Source of the DNA: Methanosarcinales archaeon
GTDB taxonomy: Archaea; Halobacteriota; Methanosarcinia; Methanotrichales; Methanotrichaceae
Direction of reading: 5' to 3'
Assembly: GCA_013415595.1 (NCBI GenBank)
Contig: JAAEEW010000041.1
Coordinates: forward strand, 1 to 30,627
DNA length: 30,627 bases
The translations under genes were made by a program, and so were the position numbers. Shown one piece after another: positions 21,270 to 29,079 of this stretch (positions within the stretch are counted from its first letter, which is position 1; each line of letters opens with the position of its first letter). The notes under the pieces are model-generated. The model did not search any database and was not told where the DNA came from. It saw only the letters and a program-made list of their open reading frames with translations.

Positions 21270-22211
21270 TCAGACGCCGTCAGGCACCTGATCTCCTCCG
21301 GCATCCATCTCCCTGATGGACCGCCAGTAGAAGTAGCCGATGATGGAGATGGTCACCAGGGGGGAGAGCCAGCTTGGAATGTGCATGCCGAAGCTGTCCA
21401 GGATCATGATGCTCCCCAGGCACAGTATGGAGTACATGGCCCCGTTCTTGAGGTACCTGTACTTCTTGATCCGCTCGATGTTCCCGATGGTCACCTCTCG
21501 CACCACTATGGCCCCCAGGCCGTTTCCCAGCAGTATCAGAGGCACGGATAGGGTGAAGGCGAAGGCCCCCAGAACGCCGTCGATGGAGAAGGTGGCGTCG
21601 ATCACCTCCAGGTAGAGGATCTTGCTCACGTCCGACATCTCGCTGCTCATGAGCCTTCGCTCGTTCTCCTCGGCGTTCTGCTTGAAGCCGTGGGTTATGA
21701 AGAAGGCGGTGGAGCCGGTTACCGCCCCCAGGGCCATGAGAGGCTCCCGTTTGATGGCCAGGTAGACCAGGACGGTGAGCAGGATGGAGACCACGGCGTA
21801 AAACCAGATACCCTGGGTGCGAACGAAGCGCTCCCCCCGCAGCCCGTAGCGCTTGGGCTCCAGGAAGAGCCAGTGGAAGAACAGGAAGACCAGGAATGTC
21901 CCTCCGCCGATGAGCAGCACCGGCGCCGAGGACTCGATGGCCTCGATCACCAGGGGGTCGTTGCTGAAGGTGCTGGTCAGGGCCCCCACCGGGCCCAGCG
22001 ACGGCGTGGTGATCCACACGATGAGCCAGGGCAAGACGCCCCTCACCACGAAGACGGCGAAGAGGAGGCCCCACAGCAAGAACCATCGGCGGGCCTTAGC
22101 CTGCATGGTGGACAGGACCTCGGCGTTGATGATGGCGTTATCTATGCTGCTGATGGTCTCGAAGAGGCACAGTCCGACCACGATGAGGATCATGGAGATG
22201 AGATCTAGCAT
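21270..22211 (-). CDS. DUF475 / TerC-like integral membrane protein
   Basis: A 313-residue membrane protein of the DUF475 family in the TerC/LysE-like superfamily. Two halves carry related acidic membrane motifs: FETISSIDNAIINAEVL near the N-terminus and LEVIDATFSIDGVLGAFAFT past the middle, each with SxDN/SxDG-type residues in a helix. A large loop with charged residues separates them, and further helices follow. TerC relatives act in metal ion export, notably manganese, or in tellurite resistance; the substrate here is unknown. The frame is open to 22298, but a TATA-like CTTTAAAT 31 nt upstream of the ATG at 22211 supports the shorter form, which begins MLDLISMILIVVG. Confidence 0.88.
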   Translation of the reverse strand: MLDLISMILIVVGLCLFETISSIDNAIINAEVLSTMQAKARRWFLLWGLLFAVFVVRGVLPWLIVWITTPSLGPVGALTSTFSNDPLVIEAIESSAPVLLIGGGTFLVFLFFHWLFLEPKRYGLRGERFVRTQGIWFYAVVSILLTVLVYLAIKREPLMALGAVTGSTAFFITHGFKQNAEENERRLMSSEMSDVSKILYLEVIDATFSIDGVLGAFAFTLSVPLILLGNGLGAIVVREVTIGNIERIKKYRYLKNGAMYSILCLGSIMILDSFGMHIPSWLSPLVTISIIGYFYWRSIREMDAGGDQVPDGV

Positions 22212-22238
22212 GTCGATCACCGGCAATGAAGTCAAGGA

Positions 22239-22246
22239 ATTTAAAG
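22239..22246 (-). promoter_or_regulatory. TATA-like element of the DUF475 gene
   Basis: CTTTAAAT on the minus strand is centred about 31 nt before the ATG at 22211, giving a transcript start near 22216. This decides the start codon of the DUF475 gene. Confidence 0.5.
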
Positions 22247-22267
22247 TGAACCACCTCCCCGCCCGGC

Positions 22268-22286
22268 GGGATGGGGCGGGATGGGG
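22268..22286 (+). repeat. Short G-rich direct repeat with G-quadruplex potential
   Basis: GGGATGGGGC repeats directly, giving four G-runs of at least three on the plus strand (22268-22270, 22273-22276, 22278-22280, 22283-22286) with loops of one or two bases. This satisfies the usual quadruplex rule. It lies about 25-45 bp upstream of the TATA-like box of the DUF475 gene. Confidence 0.45.
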
Positions 22287-22399
22287 CAGGATCGGCATGG
22301 CAGCGGAAAAACAAAGAGCTGAGGGCTAGATACGGATGAGAGCTGATGCGATTCCGGATCATAAGGCCGGCTCACCATGAAGCGGGATACAGGCGAAGA

Positions 22400-22489
22400 T
22401 ACGAAAGGCCTTGCATAGGGAGGCTTCAAGAGACTTGCACGAGACTTCAAGAGGCTTTAACAGGCGTTCAAACGGCCTCAAGAGGCCTC
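22400..22489. repeat. Imperfect 21-bp periodic repeat just after the S9 peptidase gene
   Basis: Units sharing a TTCAAGAG-like core recur every 21 bp (cores at about 22425, 22446 and 22467), with a half-step copy at 22477 next to the peptidase stop codon. Unit ends are related (AGGCTT, AGACTT, GGCCTC), so several units are themselves near-palindromic. A more degenerate unit may lie at 22400-22420. There is no gene in this stretch. Confidence 0.45.
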
Positions 22490-24431
22490 AGGAGCCACCG
22501 CCGGGGAGGTTCTCGATGGGGACCGGGTCCACCTGATCGGCCAGCTCAAAGCCGAATATCCTGGAGTAGAAGTAGAGCTCCGACTCCAGGGACTTCTGGA
22601 TGTTCCCGGCCTGCCTAAAGCCGTGCTGTTCATCCGGAAAGGCCACGTAGGCCACGGGAAGGCCTTTCTCTCTCAGGGCATCGACCATCTTCAGGGCCTG
22701 ATCGGGAGGGACCACCCTGTCCTCCAGCCCCTGGAAGAAGATCACCGGGCAGGAGAGACGGTCCACGGAGTGGATGGGCGAGCGCTCCACGTAGACGTCC
22801 CGGCGCTCCGGGTAGGGGCCGATCAGGTGGTCCAGGTAGCGGGACTCGAACTTGTGGGTCTCCCGGGCCAGGGTCTCCAGGTCGCTTATCCCGTAATAGC
22901 TGGCCCCGGCCTGGAAGGTCCGGTGGAAGGTGAGGGCGCAAAGGGTGCAAAATCCCCCGGCGCTGCCGCCCCGGATGGCCAGCCGCTCTACGTCCGCCAG
23001 CCCCCTGCCCGCCAGGTGAAGGGCTCCCATCACGCAGTCGTCCACGTCGGCCAGGCCCCAGCGGCCGTACAGGCTATGCCGGAAGTCCCGACCAAATCCG
23101 GTGCTTCCCCGGTAGTTGACGTCCAGCACGGCGAAGCCCCGGCTGGTCCAGTACTGGACGGCCAGGTTGAGGGCGCTGGAGGCGGCGGAGGTGGGTCCCC
23201 CGTGGCTCATCACCAGGAGCGGCGGCCTCTGCCCTTCCGGTGCCTGAAAGTCCCTGTTCCGGGGAGAGTAGAAGAAGGCGTGGGCCTTCTGGCTGTCGCT
23301 GGTGGGGAAATTTATGGGCGTTGGGACCGAGACGTAATCCCGGTCCAGGGGCAGGGAGAAGGACGACCTGAGCACCTCGGCGACTCCGCTTTGCAGGTCC
23401 ACCTGGACCACGGAGGAGGGAGTGGTGGGCGATCCGCCCACGAAGACCGCCTGGCCCGGCCGGGCCTGGAGATGGGATATCTCGGTGAACGGCGTATCCA
23501 CAGGCTCCAGGTCCTTGCTCCTGGTGTCCAGAAGGGCCAGCCGCCAGGTTCCTTCAGTGGTGCAGGAGCAGAGCATCCTTCCCCGGGACTCGTTGGCGCA
23601 GGCATAGTTGCCCAGGGACCACTGGGGCCGGGCGAACTCCGCCTCCATCCCGGTCATGGACTCGACGCCGCCCTCCCGCCAGCGATAGACGTTCCACCAG
23701 CCGCTCCGGTCGGAGACGAAGTACAGATCGCCTTCCGGCGACCACATGGGCTGGACCACGGACTCCCGGGGGCCCCCGGCCACCAGCGAGATGTCATCCA
23801 GCCCCCCGTCTGCACCCACCCGGCCGACCCAGAGCTCCGTTCCGTCCCAGGGCATGCTGGGGTGGTCCCAGGTGGTCCAGGCCAGGCGGCTGCCGTCGGG
23901 GCTCAGGCGGGGCCAGGAGTAGAAGTCGTGTCCCCAGGCCAGAATCACCGGCTCTCCCCCCTCCAGCCCCAGGGCTGCCAGGGAGTTGACCGCCTCTCGC
24001 CCAGAAACGCTATGATCCTCCATCACGAAGATCAGCCGCCTGCGCCGGGAGTCCATGACCCCGTCGGCGTAGCGCAGGGCTTTCGGGGGAGAGATGGGCC
24101 GGGGATCTTCGCCCCGGCTCAGCCGGTAGATGCGCTGGTCCTGGAAGTTGGAGAAGTAGATGGCATCTCCCTGCACCACATAGGACGCTCCGCCGTACTC
24201 ATGCACCAGGCTACGCACGTTGAAGGGGGCGGGGGTCACGTCCTCCGTCCGGCCGTCTGCTGTCCGGCGGACCACTACGTAGCGCCCCTTCTCTGCAGGA
24301 CGGGACTCCAGCCAGTAAGTTTCCGGCCCCTGCAGCACCACCTGCTCCAGGCGAAGCGTGGCAGAGGAGATGAGGCCGGCGGTGAAGGGGGACTTCCAGG
24401 AACCGTAGGGAGCAATGCGGATTTGGGTCAT
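22488..24431 (-). CDS. S9-family serine peptidase (prolyl oligopeptidase / acylaminoacyl-peptidase-like)
   Basis: A 647-residue cytoplasmic peptidase of clan SC. The N-terminal 390 residues form a beta-propeller of Tol/WD-like blades, for example RLSPDGSRLAWTTWDHP and PMWSPEGDLYFVSDRSG. The C-terminal alpha/beta-hydrolase domain begins near PLLVMSHGGPTSAASSALN. The catalytic triad is Ser490 in RGGSAGGF, Asp571 in GLEDRVVPPDQ and His603 in DEQHGF. The propeller should restrict access to short peptides, so it likely trims oligopeptides during protein turnover; dipeptidyl or acylaminoacyl specificity cannot be decided. TATA-like CAGTAAATCATC is centred about 26 nt before the ATG, which suggests leaderless translation. 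Confidence 0.93.
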   Translation of the reverse strand: MTQIRIAPYGSWKSPFTAGLISSATLRLEQVVLQGPETYWLESRPAEKGRYVVVRRTADGRTEDVTPAPFNVRSLVHEYGGASYVVQGDAIYFSNFQDQRIYRLSRGEDPRPISPPKALRYADGVMDSRRRRLIFVMEDHSVSGREAVNSLAALGLEGGEPVILAWGHDFYSWPRLSPDGSRLAWTTWDHPSMPWDGTELWVGRVGADGGLDDISLVAGGPRESVVQPMWSPEGDLYFVSDRSGWWNVYRWREGGVESMTGMEAEFARPQWSLGNYACANESRGRMLCSCTTEGTWRLALLDTRSKDLEPVDTPFTEISHLQARPGQAVFVGGSPTTPSSVVQVDLQSGVAEVLRSSFSLPLDRDYVSVPTPINFPTSDSQKAHAFFYSPRNRDFQAPEGQRPPLLVMSHGGPTSAASSALNLAVQYWTSRGFAVLDVNYRGSTGFGRDFRHSLYGRWGLADVDDCVMGALHLAGRGLADVERLAIRGGSAGGFCTLCALTFHRTFQAGASYYGISDLETLARETHKFESRYLDHLIGPYPERRDVYVERSPIHSVDRLSCPVIFFQGLEDRVVPPDQALKMVDALREKGLPVAYVAFPDEQHGFRQAGNIQKSLESELYFYSRIFGFELADQVDPVPIENLPGGGS

Positions 24432-24568
24432 GTAACTCGATTCAATAGCGGATGATTTACTGTAATAAACAATTTTGGCTTTTGATTCGAGATTCCCGGA
24501 GCAGGTTGAAGAAGAGATGCCAGCGGTTTTCCGCTGAAACCACGTCCTGCAACATCTAAAACAAAGAA

Positions 24569-24577
24569 TTAAATATG
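24569..24577 (+). promoter_or_regulatory. TATA-like element of the metallophosphoesterase gene
   Basis: TTAAATATG at 24569-24577 predicts a transcript start near 24598. This would leave out the first in-frame ATG (24588) and favour the ATG at 24636. Confidence 0.4.
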
Positions 24578-24635
24578 ATAATTTAGTATGTTAAGTAATG
24601 AAATATGTTTGGATAGGGTGAGGGAAAAGCGAGGG

Positions 24636-25796
24636 ATGATAGAAGAACAAGAAAAGCCCTGGATCGTGGTCTCGGATATCCACCTTGGCGGCAGCGAGTG
24701 CAATTTCATTGATTTCAGAGAATTTGTGTCCTGGGTAGATGCCCTGGGCACGGCCAGGATAGAGGGATGCGAGTACGAGATCCACAAGCCAGGTACGGTC
24801 GTGCTTCTGGGGGACGCCCTGGAGCTATGGGACCCCAGGGATGATGACCGGACCAACACCATAAATGAGACCTTGATAGCCCTTTCTGAGCTCAGCGGAA
24901 AAAATTATAAAATTGTCTATGTGGCCGGAAATCACGACGAGGATGTGGGCGAGATCTCCAGATTATGTCAGAAGAATGGAGCGAATATATGCTCCGGCAA
25001 TCTGGATCTGAAGGTGGTGGAACGCCAGTACCCGGAGACCGCCGAGGTCGCCTACGAAGGCACTTTTAAGAATATCCCGATCGTGAACAGGATGCTCGAC
25101 CGGAAGCATCTGCAGCTCGATGGGGTGACGATCGGACCCCATAAATACGTCTTCATGCACGGGCATCAATTCGACAAAGGACAGTTTTTCCACAGAGCGT
25201 CGAGGGTGCTTGGAATAAGATTTGATCCCATCGATTATTTTCAGGATCTGGCCAACGTGTCGTTGACCAAGGAGGTCGGACTTCGCTTCAATAAGACATC
25301 TATGATTTTCATGGGTCTGCTGGCCGCGTTTGTTCTAGTCCTCTCTCAGTTCAAAAATGCCACTATCTACAGCATCGGAGGCTTCTCTTTGCTGGTGGCG
25401 TCGTCATTCTTCACACTGACCGTTATTCCGAAGGTGGTTGCTTCGAGCAATACCGTGATCTGGCCCAAGATCAAGAATAGACTCCATCTGGCAGCCAAAG
25501 GACTGACTCCCCAGCAGATAGCTGAGGAGAGATACAATAAAGAAAAAGGAAAATTCCTGAATACGGATGTCATCGTCTTTGGACATACCCACATTCCGGA
25601 CGCCTACTACTCAAAGGATATCCAGAAATTGTTCATCAACACCGGCTGCTGGGTCTGTGACAAAGATTGTCCGGAAGATCAGAGAAATACATTTTTATAT
25701 ATAGATGATGTGGGCCCCCATCTGCTGAAATGGGACAAAGGTGGCGTCAAATGCCTGAAGCACGCCAAAGATTCCCAGTGCAGGCTATATACTTGA
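24636..25796 (+). CDS. Membrane-anchored calcineurin-like metallophosphoesterase
   Basis: A 386-residue metallophosphoesterase with all five metal motifs: VSDIHLGG (about 12-19), LLGDALELWD (58-67), AGNHDED (97-103), MHGH (174-177) and FGHTHIPD later. Between the fourth and fifth motifs lies an inserted hydrophobic hairpin of two helices (SMIFMGLLAAFVLVL and IGGFSLLVASSFFTLTVI), which probably inserts into the membrane and leaves the catalytic domain cytosolic. Cys pairs near the end (GCWVCDKDCPED) may add a structural site. It resembles UDP-diacylglucosamine hydrolase-like or nuclease-like phosphoesterases only in the core, so the substrate is unknown. Base composition is clearly lower in GC than its neighbours. 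ATG 24588 would add 16 residues; ATG 24636 has GAGGG adjacent and fits the promoter better. Confidence 0.82.
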   Translation: MIEEQEKPWIVVSDIHLGGSECNFIDFREFVSWVDALGTARIEGCEYEIHKPGTVVLLGDALELWDPRDDDRTNTINETLIALSELSGKNYKIVYVAGNHDEDVGEISRLCQKNGANICSGNLDLKVVERQYPETAEVAYEGTFKNIPIVNRMLDRKHLQLDGVTIGPHKYVFMHGHQFDKGQFFHRASRVLGIRFDPIDYFQDLANVSLTKEVGLRFNKTSMIFMGLLAAFVLVLSQFKNATIYSIGGFSLLVASSFFTLTVIPKVVASSNTVIWPKIKNRLHLAAKGLTPQQIAEERYNKEKGKFLNTDVIVFGHTHIPDAYYSKDIQKLFINTGCWVCDKDCPEDQRNTFLYIDDVGPHLLKWDKGGVKCLKHAKDSQCRLYT

Positions 25797-26007
25797 GTTC
25801 AGATCGCCTGCTTATGCAAGCTGATTAGATCGCCGGCCTCAAGCCCCAGGCTCCCAGCAATTCTGATTTTGTATATATAATTAAAATTTTAAATAAAATA
25901 CAAAATACTAACTGGAAGTCCAATTATACAAATTATTTGGGCCCCATGAGCCGTTCCCACGGGGTCTTTGTCATCAGTTCACGTTCACGAAATCCGTATG
26001 GAGGACC

Positions 26008-26517
26008 TTATTTATTCTCCGGCTCCTTCTGCTTCAGCACACCCATGGCCATCAGGGATGCCTTGGCCTGGGCCCGGACCAGCAGCGACTCGTCCTCCGC
26101 CGCCTTCTTCAGGCCTTCGACGGCCTTCCCGTCCTTGATCTCACCCAGCACCCAGGCGGACCCGGCCCGAATGCCGTCGTCTGCATCCTCCAGGGCGGCG
26201 ATCATCCGGTCCACGACCCCCTTGCCCCGGGCAGCCAGGCGCACCATGGCGTTGCTCTTCACGATGTGCTCATCATCCTTCAGCGCCTGGACCATGGCCT
26301 CCACGGCCTCCGGCTCCTGGCGGTTGGCCAGATAGGACACAGCGTTGGACCTGGCCAGCATGTTCCTGTCCCCGGTGACGGCCCTGGCCAACCGCTCTGT
26401 GGACCAGCTCTCGTCCGGAAGCTCATCAGGCATCCCAGGCTCCATGTGGAAGAGTGGATCCGTAGACAGCTCCGCCTTGGGCTCCTTTCCGGCCTCGACC
26501 TTCTTCTCGTCTGGCAT
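26008..26517 (-). CDS. HEAT-repeat (PBS lyase-like) protein
   Basis: A 169-residue helical-repeat protein. After a charged N-terminal 40 residues (MPDEKKVEAGKEPKAE), about four HEAT/PBS-type repeats follow, each with paired helices: NAVSYLANRQEPEAVEAMVQ, SNAMVRLAARGKGVVDRMI, AGSAWVLGEIKDGKAVEGLK and AQAKASLMAMG. Such repeats bind proteins and are sometimes found in lyase accessory factors. It starts 18 nt after iorB on the same strand and is probably the last gene of the iorA-iorB unit. A link to IorAB, for example as an assembly factor, is inference. There is no visible catalytic residue. Confidence 0.85.
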   Translation of the reverse strand: MPDEKKVEAGKEPKAELSTDPLFHMEPGMPDELPDESWSTERLARAVTGDRNMLARSNAVSYLANRQEPEAVEAMVQALKDDEHIVKSNAMVRLAARGKGVVDRMIAALEDADDGIRAGSAWVLGEIKDGKAVEGLKKAAEDESLLVRAQAKASLMAMGVLKQKEPENK

Positions 26518-26535
26518 GTGTAGGAAATAGAGGGC

Positions 26536-27120
26536 CTATTGTACTTCAGCCTTTCCAAGCTGGAAGGCCTTCATGTTCGCCTCCATGTACCTGGGCGGCA
26601 CCACGTCCTTCAATGCCTCCAGCAGCAGGTCCTCGGGGATGGGGATGTACCGGGAGAGAGCACCCAGCATCACCACGTTCATGGCCTGGGCCGTCCCCGC
26701 CTGGCGGGCCAGTTCGCTGGCGGCTAGAGTCCTCACCTTGGCCGTCTCCCGAAGAGGCGCCAGCATGCTCTCCAGATCCGGATATTCAGAGACCCCGGTG
26801 GTCACGGTCACCGGCAGCACCCGCTCGGTGTTCACTATGGCCACCCCGCCGGGGGCCAGGTACTGGCCGAACCTCAGGGCCTCGGCCGGCTCCAGGGCCA
26901 GGAGCACGTCGGCCCCCCCTTCGGCCACCATGGGGCTGAAACCGCATCCGATGCGGGTGTGGTTGATGACGCTGCCGCCCCGCTGGGCCATGCCGTGGGT
27001 CTCCGCGCCCCGCACCGGAAGCCCGGCCTTGACCGCCGCCCGGCCCAGGACATCAGAGATCAGAATCACGCCCTGGCCGCCGACTCCTACTATTACTATG
27101 TCCGACTGAGAGGTCTTCAT
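26536..27120 (-). CDS. iorB: Indolepyruvate:ferredoxin oxidoreductase, beta subunit
   Basis: A 194-residue gamma-type domain of the 2-oxoacid:ferredoxin oxidoreductase family. It begins MKTSQSDIVIVGVGGQGVIL and contains the conserved GAETHGMAQRGGSVINHTRIG and ALEPAEALRFGQYL. With IorA it oxidatively decarboxylates aryl pyruvates (from Trp, Phe or Tyr) to aryl-CoA, reducing ferredoxin; in methanogens the reverse direction can make aromatic amino acids from aryl acids. The ATG at 27120 overlaps the iorA stop as ATGA (27117-27120), so translation is coupled. The open frame extends upstream inside iorA, but that part has no family similarity. Confidence 0.94.
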   Translation of the reverse strand: MKTSQSDIVIVGVGGQGVILISDVLGRAAVKAGLPVRGAETHGMAQRGGSVINHTRIGCGFSPMVAEGGADVLLALEPAEALRFGQYLAPGGVAIVNTERVLPVTVTTGVSEYPDLESMLAPLRETAKVRTLAASELARQAGTAQAMNVVMLGALSRYIPIPEDLLLEALKDVVPPRYMEANMKAFQLGKAEVQ

Positions 27121-28898
27121 TCCACCACCTCCACCGAGCCGATGGGACAGATCTGAGCGCACACCCCGCAGCCGGTGCATAGCGCGTTTATGCTGGCCTT
27201 CTCGTCGACGAACTCGATGGCCGGACATCCGAACTCCACGCACTTCTTGCAGCCGGTGCAGCTGTCCCGGACCCGGAAGGGTCTGCGACGCTCGCCGGAC
27301 CGTCTGGCCCCTATCACGCAGGCCTGCTCGGCTATCACCACCGACAGCCCTGGATGCTCCCGGGCCCGGCGGAAGGTCTGCACCGCAGCGTCCAGGTCGT
27401 AGGGGCTCACCGTCTCCACCAGCCCGGCCCCCAGGGCTCTGGATATCTCCTCCAGGGAGACCCGGCTCGTGGCCTCTCCGGTGGCCATGACCCCGGTCCC
27501 CGGGTGGGGCTGGTGCCCGGTCATGGCGGTGGTGGAGTTGTCCAGCACGGCCACGGTTATGCGGGCCTTGTTGTAGGCGGCGTTCAACAGCCCGGTCAAG
27601 CCGGAATGCAGGAAGGTGGAATCGCCCAGACTGCAGCAGATGGGCCGCTCCTCCCCTCCGAACCTGATCCCGCTGGCCACGGTGATGGAAGCCCCCATGC
27701 ACAGACAGGTGTCCACAGTTCCCATGCCCACGGCCATGGTGTAGCAGCCGATGTCGCTTGGGTAGACTGCGTCCCGGCCAAAGGCCTTTCTCATGGCGTA
27801 GTAGGTGGCCCGGTGGCTGCACCCGGGACATAGAGAAGGCGGCCGGGGGGGAAGGATCTCCCGGGGCAGAATGGGAGCGCTTCTGGTCTGCTCTCCGGCC
27901 ATGGTGGCCACGGCGTTATCCACCTGCAGCAGGTCGAACTCCCCGTCCCGGGGAAGGGCCCCGCTGGACTTGCCCAGGATCTTCAGCCCCGGGTTGTACC
28001 TCAGAGCGATGCGCTCCACCTGTTCCTCCAGCACCGGCTCCAGCTCCTCCACCACCATCAGCACATTGCAGTGCTCCACCATCTTCTTGACCAGTTCAAA
28101 GGGCGGCGGAAACGTCCCCACCCGCAGGAAGGAGAGGTTCAGATCCATCCTGGCGATGGCCTCCCCGGCGTACAGCCCCGATATCCCGGAGGCGATTATG
28201 CCGTGGTCTCCCCGCAGGGTCAGGCTGTTCCAGGGGGCGGACTCCAGCTCCCCGGCCAGGGCCTCTTGCTTGCTGAGAAGCTCCCGGTGCAGGGGCCGGA
28301 CGTGGACCGGCAGGGCTACCCGGCGCCGGGGATTCTTGTCGAAGCCGGCTCCCTGGCTGGGCTTCTGAATGGTGCCCGTCTCCACGTCCGAGCGGGCGTG
28401 GGAGACCCGGGTGGTGGGCCGGAGCATCACCGGAAGGTTCAGCTTCTCCGATAGGCCAAAGGCGTAGATGGCCATGTCTTTGGCCTCCTGGGGATCGGCA
28501 GGGTCCAGACAGGGGATGTCGGCGAACTGGGCATAGCGCCGGGAGTCCTGCTCGTTTTGAGAGGAGTGGCAGTAAGGGTCGTCGGCGGAGATTATCACCA
28601 GCCCTCCGCCCACTCCCAGGTAAGCCAGGGTCATGAAAGGATCGGCGGCCACGTTCAGGCCTACGTGTTTCATGGTGACCACCGACCTGGTGCCAGCCCA
28701 GGACCCCCCTATGGCCACCTCCATGGCCACCTTCTCGTTGACAGACCACTCCACGTGCATCCCCTGCTCCCCGGCCCACGGAGCCAGGGACTCCACGATC
28801 TCAGACGATGGAGTGCCGGGGTATCCGGATGCCAGGCCACAACCAGCCTCCAGAATGCCCCTCGCGATCGCGACGTTTCCCAGCAGATATTCCCTCAC
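27117..28898 (-). CDS. iorA: Indolepyruvate:ferredoxin oxidoreductase, alpha subunit
   Basis: A 593-residue alpha subunit carrying both TPP domains. The N-terminal domain has GYPGTPSSEIVESL; the C-terminal TPP domain has GDSTFLHSGLTGLLNA and DNSTTAMTGHQPHPGTG. Two [4Fe-4S] ferredoxin-type clusters close the chain (CTGCKKCVEFGCP and CTGCGVCAQICP). It binds the 2-oxoacid, decarboxylates it and passes electrons to ferredoxin; it works with IorB. I chose the GTG at 28898 (protein starts VREYLLGNVAIARG, as homologues do) over an ATG at 29009, because TATA-like boxes at 28911-28938 lie inside the longer frame. It is first of the unit iorA-iorB-HEAT. Confidence 0.95.
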   Translation of the reverse strand: MREYLLGNVAIARGILEAGCGLASGYPGTPSSEIVESLAPWAGEQGMHVEWSVNEKVAMEVAIGGSWAGTRSVVTMKHVGLNVAADPFMTLAYLGVGGGLVIISADDPYCHSSQNEQDSRRYAQFADIPCLDPADPQEAKDMAIYAFGLSEKLNLPVMLRPTTRVSHARSDVETGTIQKPSQGAGFDKNPRRRVALPVHVRPLHRELLSKQEALAGELESAPWNSLTLRGDHGIIASGISGLYAGEAIARMDLNLSFLRVGTFPPPFELVKKMVEHCNVLMVVEELEPVLEEQVERIALRYNPGLKILGKSSGALPRDGEFDLLQVDNAVATMAGEQTRSAPILPREILPPRPPSLCPGCSHRATYYAMRKAFGRDAVYPSDIGCYTMAVGMGTVDTCLCMGASITVASGIRFGGEERPICCSLGDSTFLHSGLTGLLNAAYNKARITVAVLDNSTTAMTGHQPHPGTGVMATGEATSRVSLEEISRALGAGLVETVSPYDLDAAVQTFRRAREHPGLSVVIAEQACVIGARRSGERRRPFRVRDSCTGCKKCVEFGCPAIEFVDEKASINALCTGCGVCAQICPIGSVEVVE

Positions 28899-28910
28899 AA
28901 AAAGACCATC

Positions 28911-28938
28911 CTTTTTATATTTATCAGATATATTTATC
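28911..28938 (-). promoter_or_regulatory. Double TATA-like region of the iorAB operon
   Basis: On the minus strand ATATAAAAAG (28911-28920) and ATAAATATATC (about 28927-28938) are consecutive TATA-like boxes upstream of the GTG at 28898. The more upstream one would give a leader of about 8 nt. This AT-rich patch stands out against the GC-rich surroundings and supports the GTG start. Confidence 0.5.
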
Positions 28939-29079
28939 CTGGGAAGGTCTATTCTGATTCCTAGCTGATAACTTTTTTGATCAGCGGCTGCTGGAAATCC
29001 ATTGCGCATGATGACAAAAGTATTTAGGCGGGAATGACCACCAGAGGGTAATCACAGCAGCAAATGGGATTAAAATAAT

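Noticed and set aside
22421..22489. Possible CRISPR-like array
   Set aside because: Units are 21 bp, imperfect and contiguous, without separate unique spacers, and no cas gene is present.
22623..24455. 610-codon plus-strand frame opposite the S9 peptidase
   Set aside because: The minus strand encodes a full peptidase with catalytic triad. The antisense product is Gly/Val/His-rich and unrecognisable.
26536..27831. Extended 431-codon form of iorB
   Set aside because: The first 237 codons lie inside iorA in another frame and are Gly/Arg/His-rich. The ATGA overlap at 27117-27120 marks the true start.
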